64,000 bases of DNA from Pseudovibrio sp. Ad37. GTDB taxonomy: Bacteria > Pseudomonadota > Alphaproteobacteria > Rhizobiales > Stappiaceae. Positions 19,093 through 27,941 of this stretch are shown one piece after another. The notes below the pieces were generated by a model. It was not told where the DNA came from and did no database searches. It worked only from the letters and a program-made list of their open reading frames with translations. Numbering within the stretch: the stretch's first letter is position 1; every line of letters begins with the position of its first letter. Made by a program: the position numbers and the translations under genes. The stretch lies in contig NZ_LMCF01000012.1 in the NCBI RefSeq assembly GCF_001623075.1, positions 1-64,000 on the forward strand. The letters run 5' to 3'.

Positions 19093-19290
19093 AGTTCTAT
19101 GCGTTTTGATTATAAAATTTTGAATGACAATGTTGAAAACACATACTACGGTTTAAGTCAACCGCCAAGCTCTACCGGTGATTTGCCCGTTTTGGCAGAA
19201 GCACACTCATATAAAGAAGCAGCGGCATTGTTACTGGGCGAATGAATTTTAATCGCCAGAGGGAACGAAAATTTTGAGGGGGGAGCAGCA

Positions 19291-20874
19291 ATGATTAAGC
19301 TGCACAAATGGCTTGCTGGAACAGCAAGTGCCATGTTGCTTATGGGTGGAATAGCGTCTGCTGAAGACCTGACAATCGGCTTGTCTTCAGAGCCAAGCGC
19401 GATTGACCCGCACTACCATAATCTGGGTCCGAACAATATGATTGCCTATCATATGTTTGACCGGCTTATTCACCAAAACGAAAAACAGCAGCTACAGCCT
19501 GGTCTCGCAACCAGCTGGAAGCCAATTAACGCCACCACATGGGAACTGAAACTGCGTGAGGGCGTGGTGTTCCATGATGGTAATCCGTTCAATGCGGATG
19601 ACGTGGTGTTCTCATTTGAGCGCGCACCAAATGTGCCAAACTCACCATCCAGCTTTGCCACATACACCAAAGGCAAAACGGTCAAAAAGATTGATGACTA
19701 CACAGTCCATATCACAACTGAAAAGCCTTATCCGCTTGTTCCTAATGACATTTCAACCGTCAGCATCATCTCTGTAGAAGCCGGAACGGACGCGACAACC
19801 GAGATGTACAACTCCGGCAAGGCAACTGTTGGCTCCGGCCCGTACAAATATGCTGAGTACGTACCAGGTGACCGCATTGTTTTGGAAGCAAACCCTGATT
19901 ACTGGGGCGCAAAGCCGAAATGGGACAAGGTAACCTTCAAGCCAATCAAATCCGGCCCATCTCGTGTGGCTGCTTTGTTGGCGGGTGATGTTGATCTGAT
20001 CAACGGCGTCCCAACAACAGACATTGAAGTGCTAAGCAGCAACGACAAAGTCTCCTTGTGGCAGGGCCCATCCAACCGCGTCATCTACTTGCATCTGGAT
20101 CATGACCGCGATGACAGCCCATTCGTGAAAGCCATGGGCGGCGGGGCCATCAAAAACCCGCTGAAGGATCAGCGTGTTCGTGAAGCGATCTCCAAGGCCA
20201 TCAGCCGCGATCTGATTGTTGAACGTGTGATGGAAGGTGTCGCCGTCAAAGCAGGCCAGCTTCTGCCAGATGGCTTCTTTGGGGTCAGCGAAAACCTGAA
20301 ACCGGTTGAATACGACGCAAAGGGCGCGAAAGAGCTGCTTGCAGCTGCCGGTGTTGGTGATGGCTTCGAACTGCGCATCCACGGCCCGAATGACCGTTAC
20401 ATCAACGATGCCAAGATCGTGGAAGCTATCGCACAGATGCTCAACCGCGTTGGCATCAAAACCGATGTGGAGACCATGCCGCGGTCTGTTTACTTCAAGC
20501 GCGCATCTCGTGGTGGTCCAAACAACACGCCCGAGTTCTCAATGGTTCTCGTGGGGTGGGGCGCTGGTTCTGGCGAAGCATCGTCACCACTGCGCTCTCT
20601 CATCCACACCTACGACAAGAGCCAGGGCTTCGGCTCTTCCAACCGTGGCCGCTACTCCAATGCTGAAGTGGATGCCATGATTGAAGAAGCTCTGGCAACT
20701 GTCGATGATGAAAAGCGTCAGGACCTGCTCGCAAAAGCAACTGAAATCGCCATCAACGATCAGGCGATCATTCCGCTGCACTATCAGGTGAATACGTGGG
20801 CGACCCGCAAGGGCCTCGAGTACCTGCCTCGCACAGATGAATACACCCTGTCCTGGGGCGTATCCGCTGAGTAA
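19291..20874 (+). CDS. Dpp/Opp-type ABC transporter substrate-binding protein
   Basis: 527 residues with a signal peptide ending near residue 24 (GGIASA-ED). This is a family 5 solute-binding protein: LTIGLSSEPSAIDPHYHN, the LREGVVFHDGNPFNADDVVFS segment split by family convention, and DRIVLEANPDYWG are typical. Members bind di- or oligopeptides, nickel, opines or other compounds. It is first in the five-gene transporter operon and is followed by a strong hairpin that probably raises its relative level. A GGGGGGAG ribosome binding site supports high expression. Confidence 0.92.
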   Translation: MIKLHKWLAGTASAMLLMGGIASAEDLTIGLSSEPSAIDPHYHNLGPNNMIAYHMFDRLIHQNEKQQLQPGLATSWKPINATTWELKLREGVVFHDGNPFNADDVVFSFERAPNVPNSPSSFATYTKGKTVKKIDDYTVHITTEKPYPLVPNDISTVSIISVEAGTDATTEMYNSGKATVGSGPYKYAEYVPGDRIVLEANPDYWGAKPKWDKVTFKPIKSGPSRVAALLAGDVDLINGVPTTDIEVLSSNDKVSLWQGPSNRVIYLHLDHDRDDSPFVKAMGGGAIKNPLKDQRVREAISKAISRDLIVERVMEGVAVKAGQLLPDGFFGVSENLKPVEYDAKGAKELLAAAGVGDGFELRIHGPNDRYINDAKIVEAIAQMLNRVGIKTDVETMPRSVYFKRASRGGPNNTPEFSMVLVGWGAGSGEASSPLRSLIHTYDKSQGFGSSNRGRYSNAEVDAMIEEALATVDDEKRQDLLAKATEIAINDQAIIPLHYQVNTWATRKGLEYLPRTDEYTLSWGVSAE

Positions 20875-20886
20875 TCGCATGCAAAC

Positions 20887-20925
20887 AAAAGACCGGCATA
20901 GCGCTTATGCCGGTCTTTTTCTTTT
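20887..20925 (+). terminator. Strong hairpin between binding protein and permease genes
   Basis: AAAAGACCGGCATA (20887-20900) pairs with TATGCCGGTCTTTT (20906-20919) and is followed by a T-rich run. It has the form of a full intrinsic terminator, yet the downstream permease genes depend on the same promoter as far as can be seen. Partial read-through would give binding protein in excess. Confidence 0.88.
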
Positions 20926-20989
20926 CTAAGGCCAAAACTCACCTCTATTATTTCAATGGGTTGGCTTTACCTGCGAAAGATTTAAAGAC

Positions 20990-21967
20990 ATGTCTGTCTT
21001 CGTTCTCAGACGCCTGATGCAAAGTGGCATAGTCATGATTGCTATGTCCGTCATTGTGTTCTTTGGCGTGAATGTGGTGGGGGACCCCATCGATATGCTG
21101 GTCGCACCGGATGCGGATCAGGCCGAGATTGAGCGCGTCATCCGCGACTTCGGCCTCGATAAGCCCGTGTGGCAGCAATATACGGTCTTCGTCAGCAACG
21201 CCTTCAAAGGAGATCTCGGTACCTCCTTTATCTTTGGTGAGTCAGCGCTCAAGCTCATTGTGGAGCGGATGCCCGCCACACTGGAGCTCGCCTTCATGGC
21301 GCTTCTCATGGCGATTGTCATTGGCATTCCGTTAGGTCTTTACGCGGGTCTACGCCCCAACGCCATCTCCTCGCGTCTCATCATGAGTGGCTCAATTTTG
21401 GGTTTTTCACTGCCCACATTTTGGGTTGGCATCATGATGATTATGCTCTTTGCCGTGATGCTCGACTGGGTGCCCGCCACAGGGCGTGGAGACACCATCT
21501 CGGTGCTCGGCATGCAGGTCTCGTTCCTCACCGCAGATGGCTTCTCTCACATTGTTCTCCCGGCTCTCAATCTCGCGCTCTTAAAAATCTCGCTGGTGAT
21601 CCGCCTGACACGGGCAGGGGTGAGGGAGGTCATGCATATGGACTTCATCAAGTTTGCCCGCGCCAAAGGCCTATCCTCCAGCCGTATTGTCATGGTGCAC
21701 CTGTTCAAGAACATCATGATCCCCGTGGTCACGGTCCTCGGCTTGGAGTTTGGTTCACTCATTGCCTTTTCAGTCGTAACGGAAACAATCTTCGCATGGC
21801 CCGGCATGGGTAAACTGCTCATTGATGCCATTCAGCAGCTCGATCGCCCGATCATCGTAGCCTACCTGATGATCATCGTGGTGCTCTTCGTCGTCATCAA
21901 CCTGATTGTTGACATCCTTTATTCCATTTTGGACCCGCGCGTGCGGCTTCAGGATGCGGCGAACTAA
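20990..21967 (+). CDS. Dpp/Opp-type ABC transporter permease (DppB-like)
   Basis: 325 residues with about six membrane helices. The N-terminus (FVLRRLMQSGIVMIAMSV) and the FGLDKPVWQQY segment are typical of DppB/OppB permeases, as is the EAA loop near KFARAKGLSSSRIVMVHLFK. It pairs with the DppC-like permease ten bases downstream to form the membrane channel. It belongs to the same operon as the binding protein and two ATPases. Confidence 0.92.
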   Translation: MSVFVLRRLMQSGIVMIAMSVIVFFGVNVVGDPIDMLVAPDADQAEIERVIRDFGLDKPVWQQYTVFVSNAFKGDLGTSFIFGESALKLIVERMPATLELAFMALLMAIVIGIPLGLYAGLRPNAISSRLIMSGSILGFSLPTFWVGIMMIMLFAVMLDWVPATGRGDTISVLGMQVSFLTADGFSHIVLPALNLALLKISLVIRLTRAGVREVMHMDFIKFARAKGLSSSRIVMVHLFKNIMIPVVTVLGLEFGSLIAFSVVTETIFAWPGMGKLLIDAIQQLDRPIIVAYLMIIVVLFVVINLIVDILYSILDPRVRLQDAAN

Positions 21968-21977
21968 GGGGCATCTC

Positions 21978-22898
21978 ATGACCATCGAAACAAGCCTCAA
22001 ACCACCGCGAAAGCAGCTTTTCTCTGGCGATACTCCTATGAGCCGCTTTCTCTCGGAGTTTGTGGAGAGCAAAGTCGCTGTCGCCGCTGCGCTCCTGCTG
22101 TTCACAATCATCATGGCAGCACTGTTCGCCCCATGGATCACCCCGCAAAACCCTTACGACCTGGCGCAAGTCAGCGTGCTGGATGCCCGCATGGAGCCGG
22201 GAGAGCAAAGCTTTGACGGATACACCTTCTGGCTTGGCACAGATGGGGCAGGGCGCGATCTGTTCTCTGCAATCCTCTACGGCCTGCGCATCTCGCTCTC
22301 CGTCGGGGTGACAAGTGGCATCATCGCTCTTGTCATCGGCATGTCCGTCGGCCTGATCGCAGCTTATGTTGGAGGCCGTACAGAAACCTTCATCATGCGC
22401 ATTGTGGACCTGCAGCTCTCCTTCCCAGCCTCTCTGGTTGCTTTGATGTTGCTGGCACTGATGGGCAAAGGCGTCGACAAAATCATCCTCGCCCTCGTTG
22501 TCGCGCAATGGGCCTATTACGCCCGAACGGTGAGGGGAACAGCCCTTGTTGAGCGTGGCAAAGAGTACGTGGAAGCTGTCACGTGCCTTGGCCTCAGTCA
22601 TGCCCGCGTGCTCTTCCTGCACATCATGCCAAACTGCCTGCCGCCACTCATTGTGGTAGGAACGGTTCAGACCGCCCATGCCATCGCGCTGGAAGCAACC
22701 CTGTCGTTCCTCGGCGTTGGCCTGCCACAAACAGAACCATCTCTCGGCCTGCTCATTGCCAATGGCTTTGAGTATGTGATCAGTGGCAAATACTGGATCT
22801 CAATCTTCCCCGGCATAGCCCTGCTCATCACTGTGGTTTCAATCAATCTGGTGGGTGATCAGCTGCGTGATGTCCTCAACCCGCGCCTGAGGAAGTGA
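21978..22898 (+). CDS. Dpp/Opp-type ABC transporter permease (DppC-like)
   Basis: 306 residues from the ATG at 21978, just after the stop of the previous permease; a longer frame would overlap that gene by 60 bases. DppC-type features are a hydrophobic N-terminal anchor, WLGTDGAGRDLFSAILYGLR, and the EAA coupling loop near EYVEAVTCLGLSHARVLFLH. It is the second channel subunit and should act with the preceding permease. Confidence 0.92.
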   Translation: MTIETSLKPPRKQLFSGDTPMSRFLSEFVESKVAVAAALLLFTIIMAALFAPWITPQNPYDLAQVSVLDARMEPGEQSFDGYTFWLGTDGAGRDLFSAILYGLRISLSVGVTSGIIALVIGMSVGLIAAYVGGRTETFIMRIVDLQLSFPASLVALMLLALMGKGVDKIILALVVAQWAYYARTVRGTALVERGKEYVEAVTCLGLSHARVLFLHIMPNCLPPLIVVGTVQTAHAIALEATLSFLGVGLPQTEPSLGLLIANGFEYVISGKYWISIFPGIALLITVVSINLVGDQLRDVLNPRLRK

Positions 22899-22905
22899 GG
22901 ACAAT

Positions 22906-23892
22906 ATGAACACGCCAAACACACTCACAGTCAAAAACCTCAAAACCCACTTCTTCACAAAGGCAGGTGTGGTCAAAGCCGTTGATGATGTCAGCTTCTC
23001 TGTCAAACCCGGCGAAATCCTGGGCCTCGTTGGTGAAAGCGGCTCCGGTAAAACCGTCACGGGTTTCTCGCTCATCGGTCTGGTGGATGAGCCGGGCAGG
23101 GTGATCGGCGGCTCAATCCTCCTCAATGGGGATGATCTCGCCAGAAAGAATGAAAAACAGTGGCGCGAGCTGCGGGGCAAGAAGATCGCTATGATCTTTC
23201 AGGACCCCATGATGACCCTCAACCCCGTCCTGCGCATCGATACGCAGATGATTGAGGCCATTCAGGCCCACGAGGACATCTCAAAACAAGCTGCACGACA
23301 GCGTTGCCGAGAGGCACTGGTTCGTGTCGGCATCGCTTCTCCGGATGAGCGCCTCGCGTCCTACCCGCACCAGTTCTCAGGCGGCATGCGCCAACGTGTT
23401 GCCATTGCCATCGCATTGCTGCACGAGCCGGATCTGATCATTGCAGATGAACCAACAACAGCGCTGGACGTCACCATTCAGGCACAGATCCTCTACGAGG
23501 TTCGCAAGCTGTGTTCCGAGACCGGCATGTCCCTCATCTGGATCACGCATGATCTGGCTGTCATCAGCGGTTTGGCAGACAGGATCGCCGTTATGTACGC
23601 TGGGCGGATTGTGGAGCAGGGCAGCATTGATGAAGTGCTGGACACACCGCTGCACCCCTACACCAAGGGCCTCATTGAATCCGTCCCAAGCCGCAACAAA
23701 CGCGGCGCCAAGCTCTACCAGATCCCCGGCATGACACCCTCTTTGCTCAACCTGCCCGCTGGTTGCGCCTTTTCCAGTCGTTGCTCGGCAAAGCAGAGTG
23801 ACTGTCTGGTTGCTACGCCAGAAATCACGCAGTTAGGAGAGGAAAGGCAAGTCCGTTGCTTCCATCCTGTAAAGCAGGAGGAAATGGCATGA
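22906..23892 (+). CDS. Dpp/Opp-type ABC transporter ATPase (DppD-like)
   Basis: 328 residues. Visible motifs are Walker [11 protein letters not shown]-loop [12 protein letters not shown], signature [12 protein letters not shown], Walker [15 protein letters not shown] and the switch His in WITHDLAV. The C-terminal oligopeptide-transporter extension has the cysteine-containing GCAFSSRC...SDC region that can bind an Fe-S cluster in this family. It overlaps the next ATPase gene by four bases (ATGA). Confidence 0.93.
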   Translation: MNTPNTLTVKNLKTHFFTKAGVVKAVDDVSFSVKPGEILGLVGESGSGKTVTGFSLIGLVDEPGRVIGGSILLNGDDLARKNEKQWRELRGKKIAMIFQDPMMTLNPVLRIDTQMIEAIQAHEDISKQAARQRCREALVRVGIASPDERLASYPHQFSGGMRQRVAIAIALLHEPDLIIADEPTTALDVTIQAQILYEVRKLCSETGMSLIWITHDLAVISGLADRIAVMYAGRIVEQGSIDEVLDTPLHPYTKGLIESVPSRNKRGAKLYQIPGMTPSLLNLPAGCAFSSRCSAKQSDCLVATPEITQLGEERQVRCFHPVKQEEMA

Positions 23893-24893
23893 CACTTCTG
23901 GAAACTCCGGTCATCGAGCTGCAAGGCGTCTCCAAGCGCTTCACCAAAAAACTGGACCTTGCTGAAAAAACACTTCGTTTCTTCGGCTCCAACCTCAAAG
24001 AGCAGGTGGTCCACGCCGTTGATGACGTCTCGCTCAGCATTGCACCGGGCGAAGTGGTTGGTCTTGTTGGTGAAAGCGGCTGCGGAAAATCCACGTTGGG
24101 CCGCGTCGTGGCAGGCATCCATGAGGCCAGCAACGGCACCGTTCAGTTCCACGGAGACAACGTGAAACAGCTCTCCGGTGCGGATGCCAAAAACGCCCAG
24201 CTGAAGGTGCAAATGATCTTTCAGGACCCCATGTCCTCTCTCAACCCACGCAAACGGGTGAATGAGATCATCGGGGAAGCCCCGCGTGTCCATGGCTTGG
24301 TCTCAAAGGCAGAGATCTCCGACTATGTGGACCAGATGCTGCTGCGTGTGGGGCTCGATCCGGATTTCAAAACCCGCTATCCGCATCAGTTCTCCGGCGG
24401 GCAGCGACAGCGTATCGGCATTGCCCGCGCTTTGGCGGTGAATCCGGAGTTCCTCGTCTGTGACGAGTCCATTGCAGCGCTGGATGTGTCCATTCAGGCG
24501 CAAGTCATCAACCTTTTCATGGACTTGCGGGCACAACTCGGGCTCACCTATCTGTTCATCAGTCATGACCTTGGCGTGGTGGAGCACCTTTCCGACCGTG
24601 TGGTGATCATGTATCTGGGCCGCGTGGTTGAGATTGCTAAAACAGACGAGCTTTTCGCTAGACCCAATCACCCCTACACACAGGCCCTGCTGCGTGAAGT
24701 CCCGCGTATTGATGCCCGCAAACAGGTGTATGAGCCGATCAAAGGCGAAATCCCGTCACCTCTTGCACCACCAGGCGGATGTCATTTCCATCCGCGCTGT
24801 CCATTTGCCACCAAACGATGCTCAGAGCAGCAACCAACCTTGAGGGAAATTGCTCCCGGCCATGTCTCTGCCTGTCACCTTAATGATGCCTAG
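23889..24893 (+). CDS. Dpp/Opp-type ABC transporter ATPase (DppF-like)
   Basis: 334 residues from the ATG overlapping the previous stop. It has Walker A GESGCGKSTL, Q-loop MIFQDPMSSLNP, signature FSGGQRQRIGIARA, Walker B FLVCDESIAALD and switch FISHDLGV. The Walker B DES, rather than DEP, is common in DppF/OppF subunits. The C-terminal HPRCPFAT...C region is the oligopeptide ABC extension. It is the last transporter gene, 29 bases before the amidohydrolase gene. Confidence 0.93.
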   Translation: MTLLETPVIELQGVSKRFTKKLDLAEKTLRFFGSNLKEQVVHAVDDVSLSIAPGEVVGLVGESGCGKSTLGRVVAGIHEASNGTVQFHGDNVKQLSGADAKNAQLKVQMIFQDPMSSLNPRKRVNEIIGEAPRVHGLVSKAEISDYVDQMLLRVGLDPDFKTRYPHQFSGGQRQRIGIARALAVNPEFLVCDESIAALDVSIQAQVINLFMDLRAQLGLTYLFISHDLGVVEHLSDRVVIMYLGRVVEIAKTDELFARPNHPYTQALLREVPRIDARKQVYEPIKGEIPSPLAPPGGCHFHPRCPFATKRCSEQQPTLREIAPGHVSACHLNDA

Positions 24894-24922
24894 TTAAACC
24901 AAAAACATTTGAGAGAAACACA

Positions 24923-25792
24923 TTGCCCCAATCCATCGAAAACGTGCTGAACATCCATCGACCCATAGAGCTGACCAACCCGCTGGTGGTAGACTCTCCT
25001 CATTCCGGAGAGATCTACCCGGCGGACTTCCGCCCCTGTGTGCCCGCCAGCCGCTATAAATGCGCAGAAGACAGATACGTCCACGAACTCTTTGAAAAAG
25101 CAGCTGAAACCGGCGGTGTCTACCTCGAGGCGCTCTTCCCTCGCATCTACATCGACCCAAACCGCCGCGCAGACAACATTGACCCGGCCACCATCAAAGG
25201 CTGGACACGAGCAGCGAAGCCCGATTTCCGCAGTGACCTCGGCAAAGGCCTCATCTGGACAGAAGCCCCACCCACCAGCGGCCCGCTTTATGATCGTGAG
25301 TTGAGCGTTGCGGAGATCGAAAACCGCATAGACGCCTATTACACGCCCTACTACGGCGCCCTCACTCGCCTCATGGAACAAGCCCATGCCCGCTTCGGTG
25401 TGGCCTATCATCTGGACTGCCACAGCATGCAGGCGGTCTCCACCGTTATGCACGAAACTGGAGCAGGCGAGAAGCGGCCAGACATCACCCTCAGTGATCG
25501 GGATGGTACCACCTGCGACCGCGAATACATCTACACAGCTTGGGAAATCCTCACGAACCTTGGCTATGAGGTGAAGATCAATGATCCCTACAAAGGCGCA
25601 GAACTGGTCATTCACACAGGCCGTCCCGCCCAGAACTGGCACTCAATCCAGATCGAAGTCAGCCGCGGCCTCTACATGAGCGAAGTGACACTCGAAAAAT
25701 ACCCAAACTTCATCACTCTCCAACAAGACCTGGGAACCTTCCTGAATCGCCTCTCCGAGTTCACAAAACAAAAAATCCAGCAGCCCGTTTAA
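24923..25792 (+). CDS. N-formylglutamate amidohydrolase-like enzyme
   Basis: 289 residues of the N-formylglutamate amidohydrolase (HutG2) family. Visible features are the N-terminal VVDSPHSGEIYP, RIYIDPNR, YHLDCHSMQ (probable metal-binding acid and His) and the late QIEVSRGLYM. The only well-placed start is TTG at 24923, with GAGAG about eight bases upstream; the first internal ATG would remove half the protein. Family members hydrolyse N-formylglutamate to glutamate and formate. No hut genes are nearby; the link here is to the ABC transporter and the AstE-like deacylase, which suggests amide or acyl cleavage of an imported substrate. Confidence 0.87.
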   Translation: MPQSIENVLNIHRPIELTNPLVVDSPHSGEIYPADFRPCVPASRYKCAEDRYVHELFEKAAETGGVYLEALFPRIYIDPNRRADNIDPATIKGWTRAAKPDFRSDLGKGLIWTEAPPTSGPLYDRELSVAEIENRIDAYYTPYYGALTRLMEQAHARFGVAYHLDCHSMQAVSTVMHETGAGEKRPDITLSDRDGTTCDREYIYTAWEILTNLGYEVKINDPYKGAELVIHTGRPAQNWHSIQIEVSRGLYMSEVTLEKYPNFITLQQDLGTFLNRLSEFTKQKIQQPV

Positions 25793-25853
25793 CTTAACAA
25801 ACTTTGTAGAGCGGAACTAAGAGATATAGCGCGGCAATCATAATGGAAAAATA

Positions 25854-25930
25854 TGGTGCACCCGATAGGATTCGAACCTATGGCCTCTGCCTTCGGAGGG
25901 CAGCGCTCTATCCAACTGAGCTACGGGTGC
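25854..25930 (-). tRNA. tRNA-Arg, anticodon CCG
   Basis: On the minus strand the acceptor arm GCACCCG (25930-25924) pairs with CGGGTGC (25864-25858), with discriminator A and an encoded CCA (25856-25854). The D arm contains AGCTCAGTTGGATAGAG. The anticodon stem CTGCC/GGCAG encloses the loop CTCCGAA, giving anticodon CCG. The T arm has GGTTCGAATCC. It reads arginine codon CGG. Confidence 0.97.
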
Positions 25931-26285
25931 ATATTGCCAGACAAGGATGCCCTTGAGATTTTTAGTCTTTACCTGATCCTTGACCGTGCTGCAATGCGCC
26001 AAATTCTTAGAGCACTCTTAAATGTGGAAAGTCCTTTGGGGAACTCCATAAATAGCGTCATCATCAGATTGATCTATCATACACGCTCATTTGATTATTT
26101 AGGAATTTAAGTAATTTTTAAAATATATTAAGTTGGAAAGACGTAAAATAATCCAAATAGTAGATTGTACTTGTGATGAATTCGAACTACGAAAGTAAAA
26201 TATAAGAAATGCTGTATAAATAAAGGGTGATTAGCTTATTTTCTTGTTTTGCGCATGATGATACATAAAGAGAAGAATTAAAAGA
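25931..26285. other. AT-rich gene-free stretch
   Basis: About 355 bases between the tRNA and the ankyrin gene. The part from 26080 to 26285 is strikingly AT-rich compared with the rest of the window. It should contain the tRNA promoter (reading left) and the promoter of the ankyrin gene. No duplicated tRNA end or repeat that would mark an integration site was seen. Confidence 0.6.
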
Positions 26286-26651
26286 GTGATTAACTTGAAT
26301 AATAAATTACTTGCAGCAGCCTCAATTGTTGTTGCAGGTATGTCAGTTTCAGCATTTGCTGGTGATATTGATGTTGTTGCAGACCAAGTTTGGTCCGGTG
26401 ATATTGGAGCTGTAAAAACAGCAATTGAAGCTGATCGCACGCTTGTAACCGCTCATAACAGCGGTAACAGCTTTACGCTGCTTCATCTGAGCGCAATGAA
26501 CGGTAACTTGGAAATTGCGACATATCTGCTTGAAAACGGTGCCGAAGTGAATGCGGTCGACGCAGACAATCTCACAGCTTTGCATCGCGCGTCTGCCAAC
26601 AAAAACCAGAAAATTGTTGACCTGCTTAAAAAGCATGGCGCCACTCAGTAA
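26286..26651 (+). CDS. Small exported ankyrin-repeat protein
   Basis: 121 residues from a GTG at 26286; TTG at 26295 is an alternative with GAG eight bases upstream. The first 25 residues are a signal peptide (hydrophobic LLAAASIVVAGMSVSAFA, cleavage before GD). Two or three ankyrin repeats follow, clearest in NSFTLLHLSAMNGNLEIATY and DNLTALHRASANKNQKIVDL. It is probably periplasmic and protein-binding; the partner is unknown. It stands alone, with an AT-rich upstream region, and converges on the DUF1513 gene. Confidence 0.8.
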   Translation: MINLNNKLLAAASIVVAGMSVSAFAGDIDVVADQVWSGDIGAVKTAIEADRTLVTAHNSGNSFTLLHLSAMNGNLEIATYLLENGAEVNAVDADNLTALHRASANKNQKIVDLLKKHGATQ

Positions 26652-26675
26652 GTTACTGGAGACGTGGACCTTTTT

Positions 26676-26718
26676 ATAAAAAACAACCTATACTCAACCG
26701 TGTGGAGTATAGGTTGTT
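26676..26718 (-). terminator. Terminator of the imelysin operon
   Basis: AACAACCTATACTC (26682-26695) pairs with GAGTATAGGTTGTT (26705-26718). Read leftward, the stem is followed by a T-run, as expected for an intrinsic terminator of the DUF1513 gene that ends at 26769. It may also stop ankyrin transcripts from the other side. Confidence 0.82.
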
Positions 26719-26768
26719 GGGAGGCGATTATTCAAAGGTTGATCCTATTCAATCAGATGAACCGTGTT

Positions 26769-27941
26769 CTAGCTGCTTTTTAGGATACCCAGTGGTGTCA
26801 GGTGGTTATCCCAGCTGACGCCAGCGCTCTGGCTGATAATCTGAGCCACACCATCCTCGGTTCCGCCAAAGCTGATTGCGCCGTTTCCGTCAGTAATCGC
26901 AAAGCTTTCCTCGTCCAGCGGAGCCACACCACAGCCATCTGCAACCTGGTGGAACCCGATGAAGGATCGCTGCGCCACATCCCAGTACAGGATTTTGCCG
27001 CCACGCGGGCAGGAGGCAGCTATCACATTGCCGGATCGGTTCATCTCCACGCTGCCAACATAGTTCTGCAGGCCCTTTGTAAGCTCCAGAGGCATCTCCA
27101 GCGTCGTGGCAGCCTTATCAAGCCCCAGATGCACCATCAGCGGAGGCGTTGCATCCTTCGCGCCCTGAAACTGTCCACCAACCCACACATCACCATTGCC
27201 GTCAAAGCTCATGTGGCGCAGGGAAAGCTGGTGCAAGTCAGAACCCAAGGCCTGCTTGGCAAGCAAATCACCTGTTGCGGTGTCAATGAAAGCCACATTC
27301 GGCGTCATCGTGTCCAGGTTCAGCTTCTCGCGCCCCATGTCAGGATGGGTTTCAATCCCACCATTGGCGACAACAAGCTGCGACCCATCGGGAGACATCA
27401 GCAGATCATGCGGACCAACGCCATAGCTCTCGAACTCGCCAACCTGCTTTGGCTGGTCACCGGAAACATCATAAACGCCGATAACACCGCGCACGTTTGC
27501 AAAGTCATTTTCCGGCGCGTAGGCGAGGCGACCATCAGGCGAGAACACGCCATGGCCATAGAAGTGGCGATCTTCTGGAGATGTGAAAACAACCGGCTCT
27601 CGTGCACCTGTCAGGTCTGCAAGCACCGCGAAGGTCTCAGGCCGCCGTGCAAACGAAAGTAGGCGCATAGAGTTGCGGTCAAAGGAAATGGCATGCCCGC
27701 GATCCGGCAACGCTGTCTGGAACAGCACCTCGCCATCTTCGCTAAACACAGCAAGAGCATAACTGCCCGTTGGTGTACGCAAAGCGCTGGCGAACAGTTG
27801 CAGGTCTGCGGCCTCAGTAAAAGGCAGGCCATTGGCGAAAGCCAGAGAACTGCTGGCGCTTAAAGCAACACCAGAAGCAGCAAGACCCGTTAAAAACTGC
27901 CGTCTGCTCAGAGCAAGGGGCTTAGTCGCCATCAAGCGCAT
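26769..27941 (-). CDS. DUF1513 Tat-exported beta-propeller-like protein
   Basis: 390 residues from the ATG at 27941, which has AGGAGG five bases upstream and overlaps the previous gene's end by 20 bases. The N-terminus LALSRRQFLTGLAASGVALS is a twin-arginine signal, so it is exported folded. The body has repeating strands such as HGVFSPDGRLAYA and GPHDLLMSPDGSQLVVANGG, typical of a propeller. DUF1513 genes commonly sit with imelysin and DUF1111 genes in iron-regulated operons (family knowledge). The precise role is unknown. Confidence 0.87.
   Translation of the reverse strand: MRLMATKPLALSRRQFLTGLAASGVALSASSSLAFANGLPFTEAADLQLFASALRTPTGSYALAVFSEDGEVLFQTALPDRGHAISFDRNSMRLLSFARRPETFAVLADLTGAREPVVFTSPEDRHFYGHGVFSPDGRLAYAPENDFANVRGVIGVYDVSGDQPKQVGEFESYGVGPHDLLMSPDGSQLVVANGGIETHPDMGREKLNLDTMTPNVAFIDTATGDLLAKQALGSDLHQLSLRHMSFDGNGDVWVGGQFQGAKDATPPLMVHLGLDKAATTLEMPLELTKGLQNYVGSVEMNRSGNVIAASCPRGGKILYWDVAQRSFIGFHQVADGCGVAPLDEESFAITDGNGAISFGGTEDGVAQIISQSAGVSWDNHLTPLGILKSS

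Noticed and set aside
25854-26285. tRNA-Arg as an integration site for a mobile island
   Set aside because: No integrase gene and no duplicated tRNA 3' end are visible on either side.
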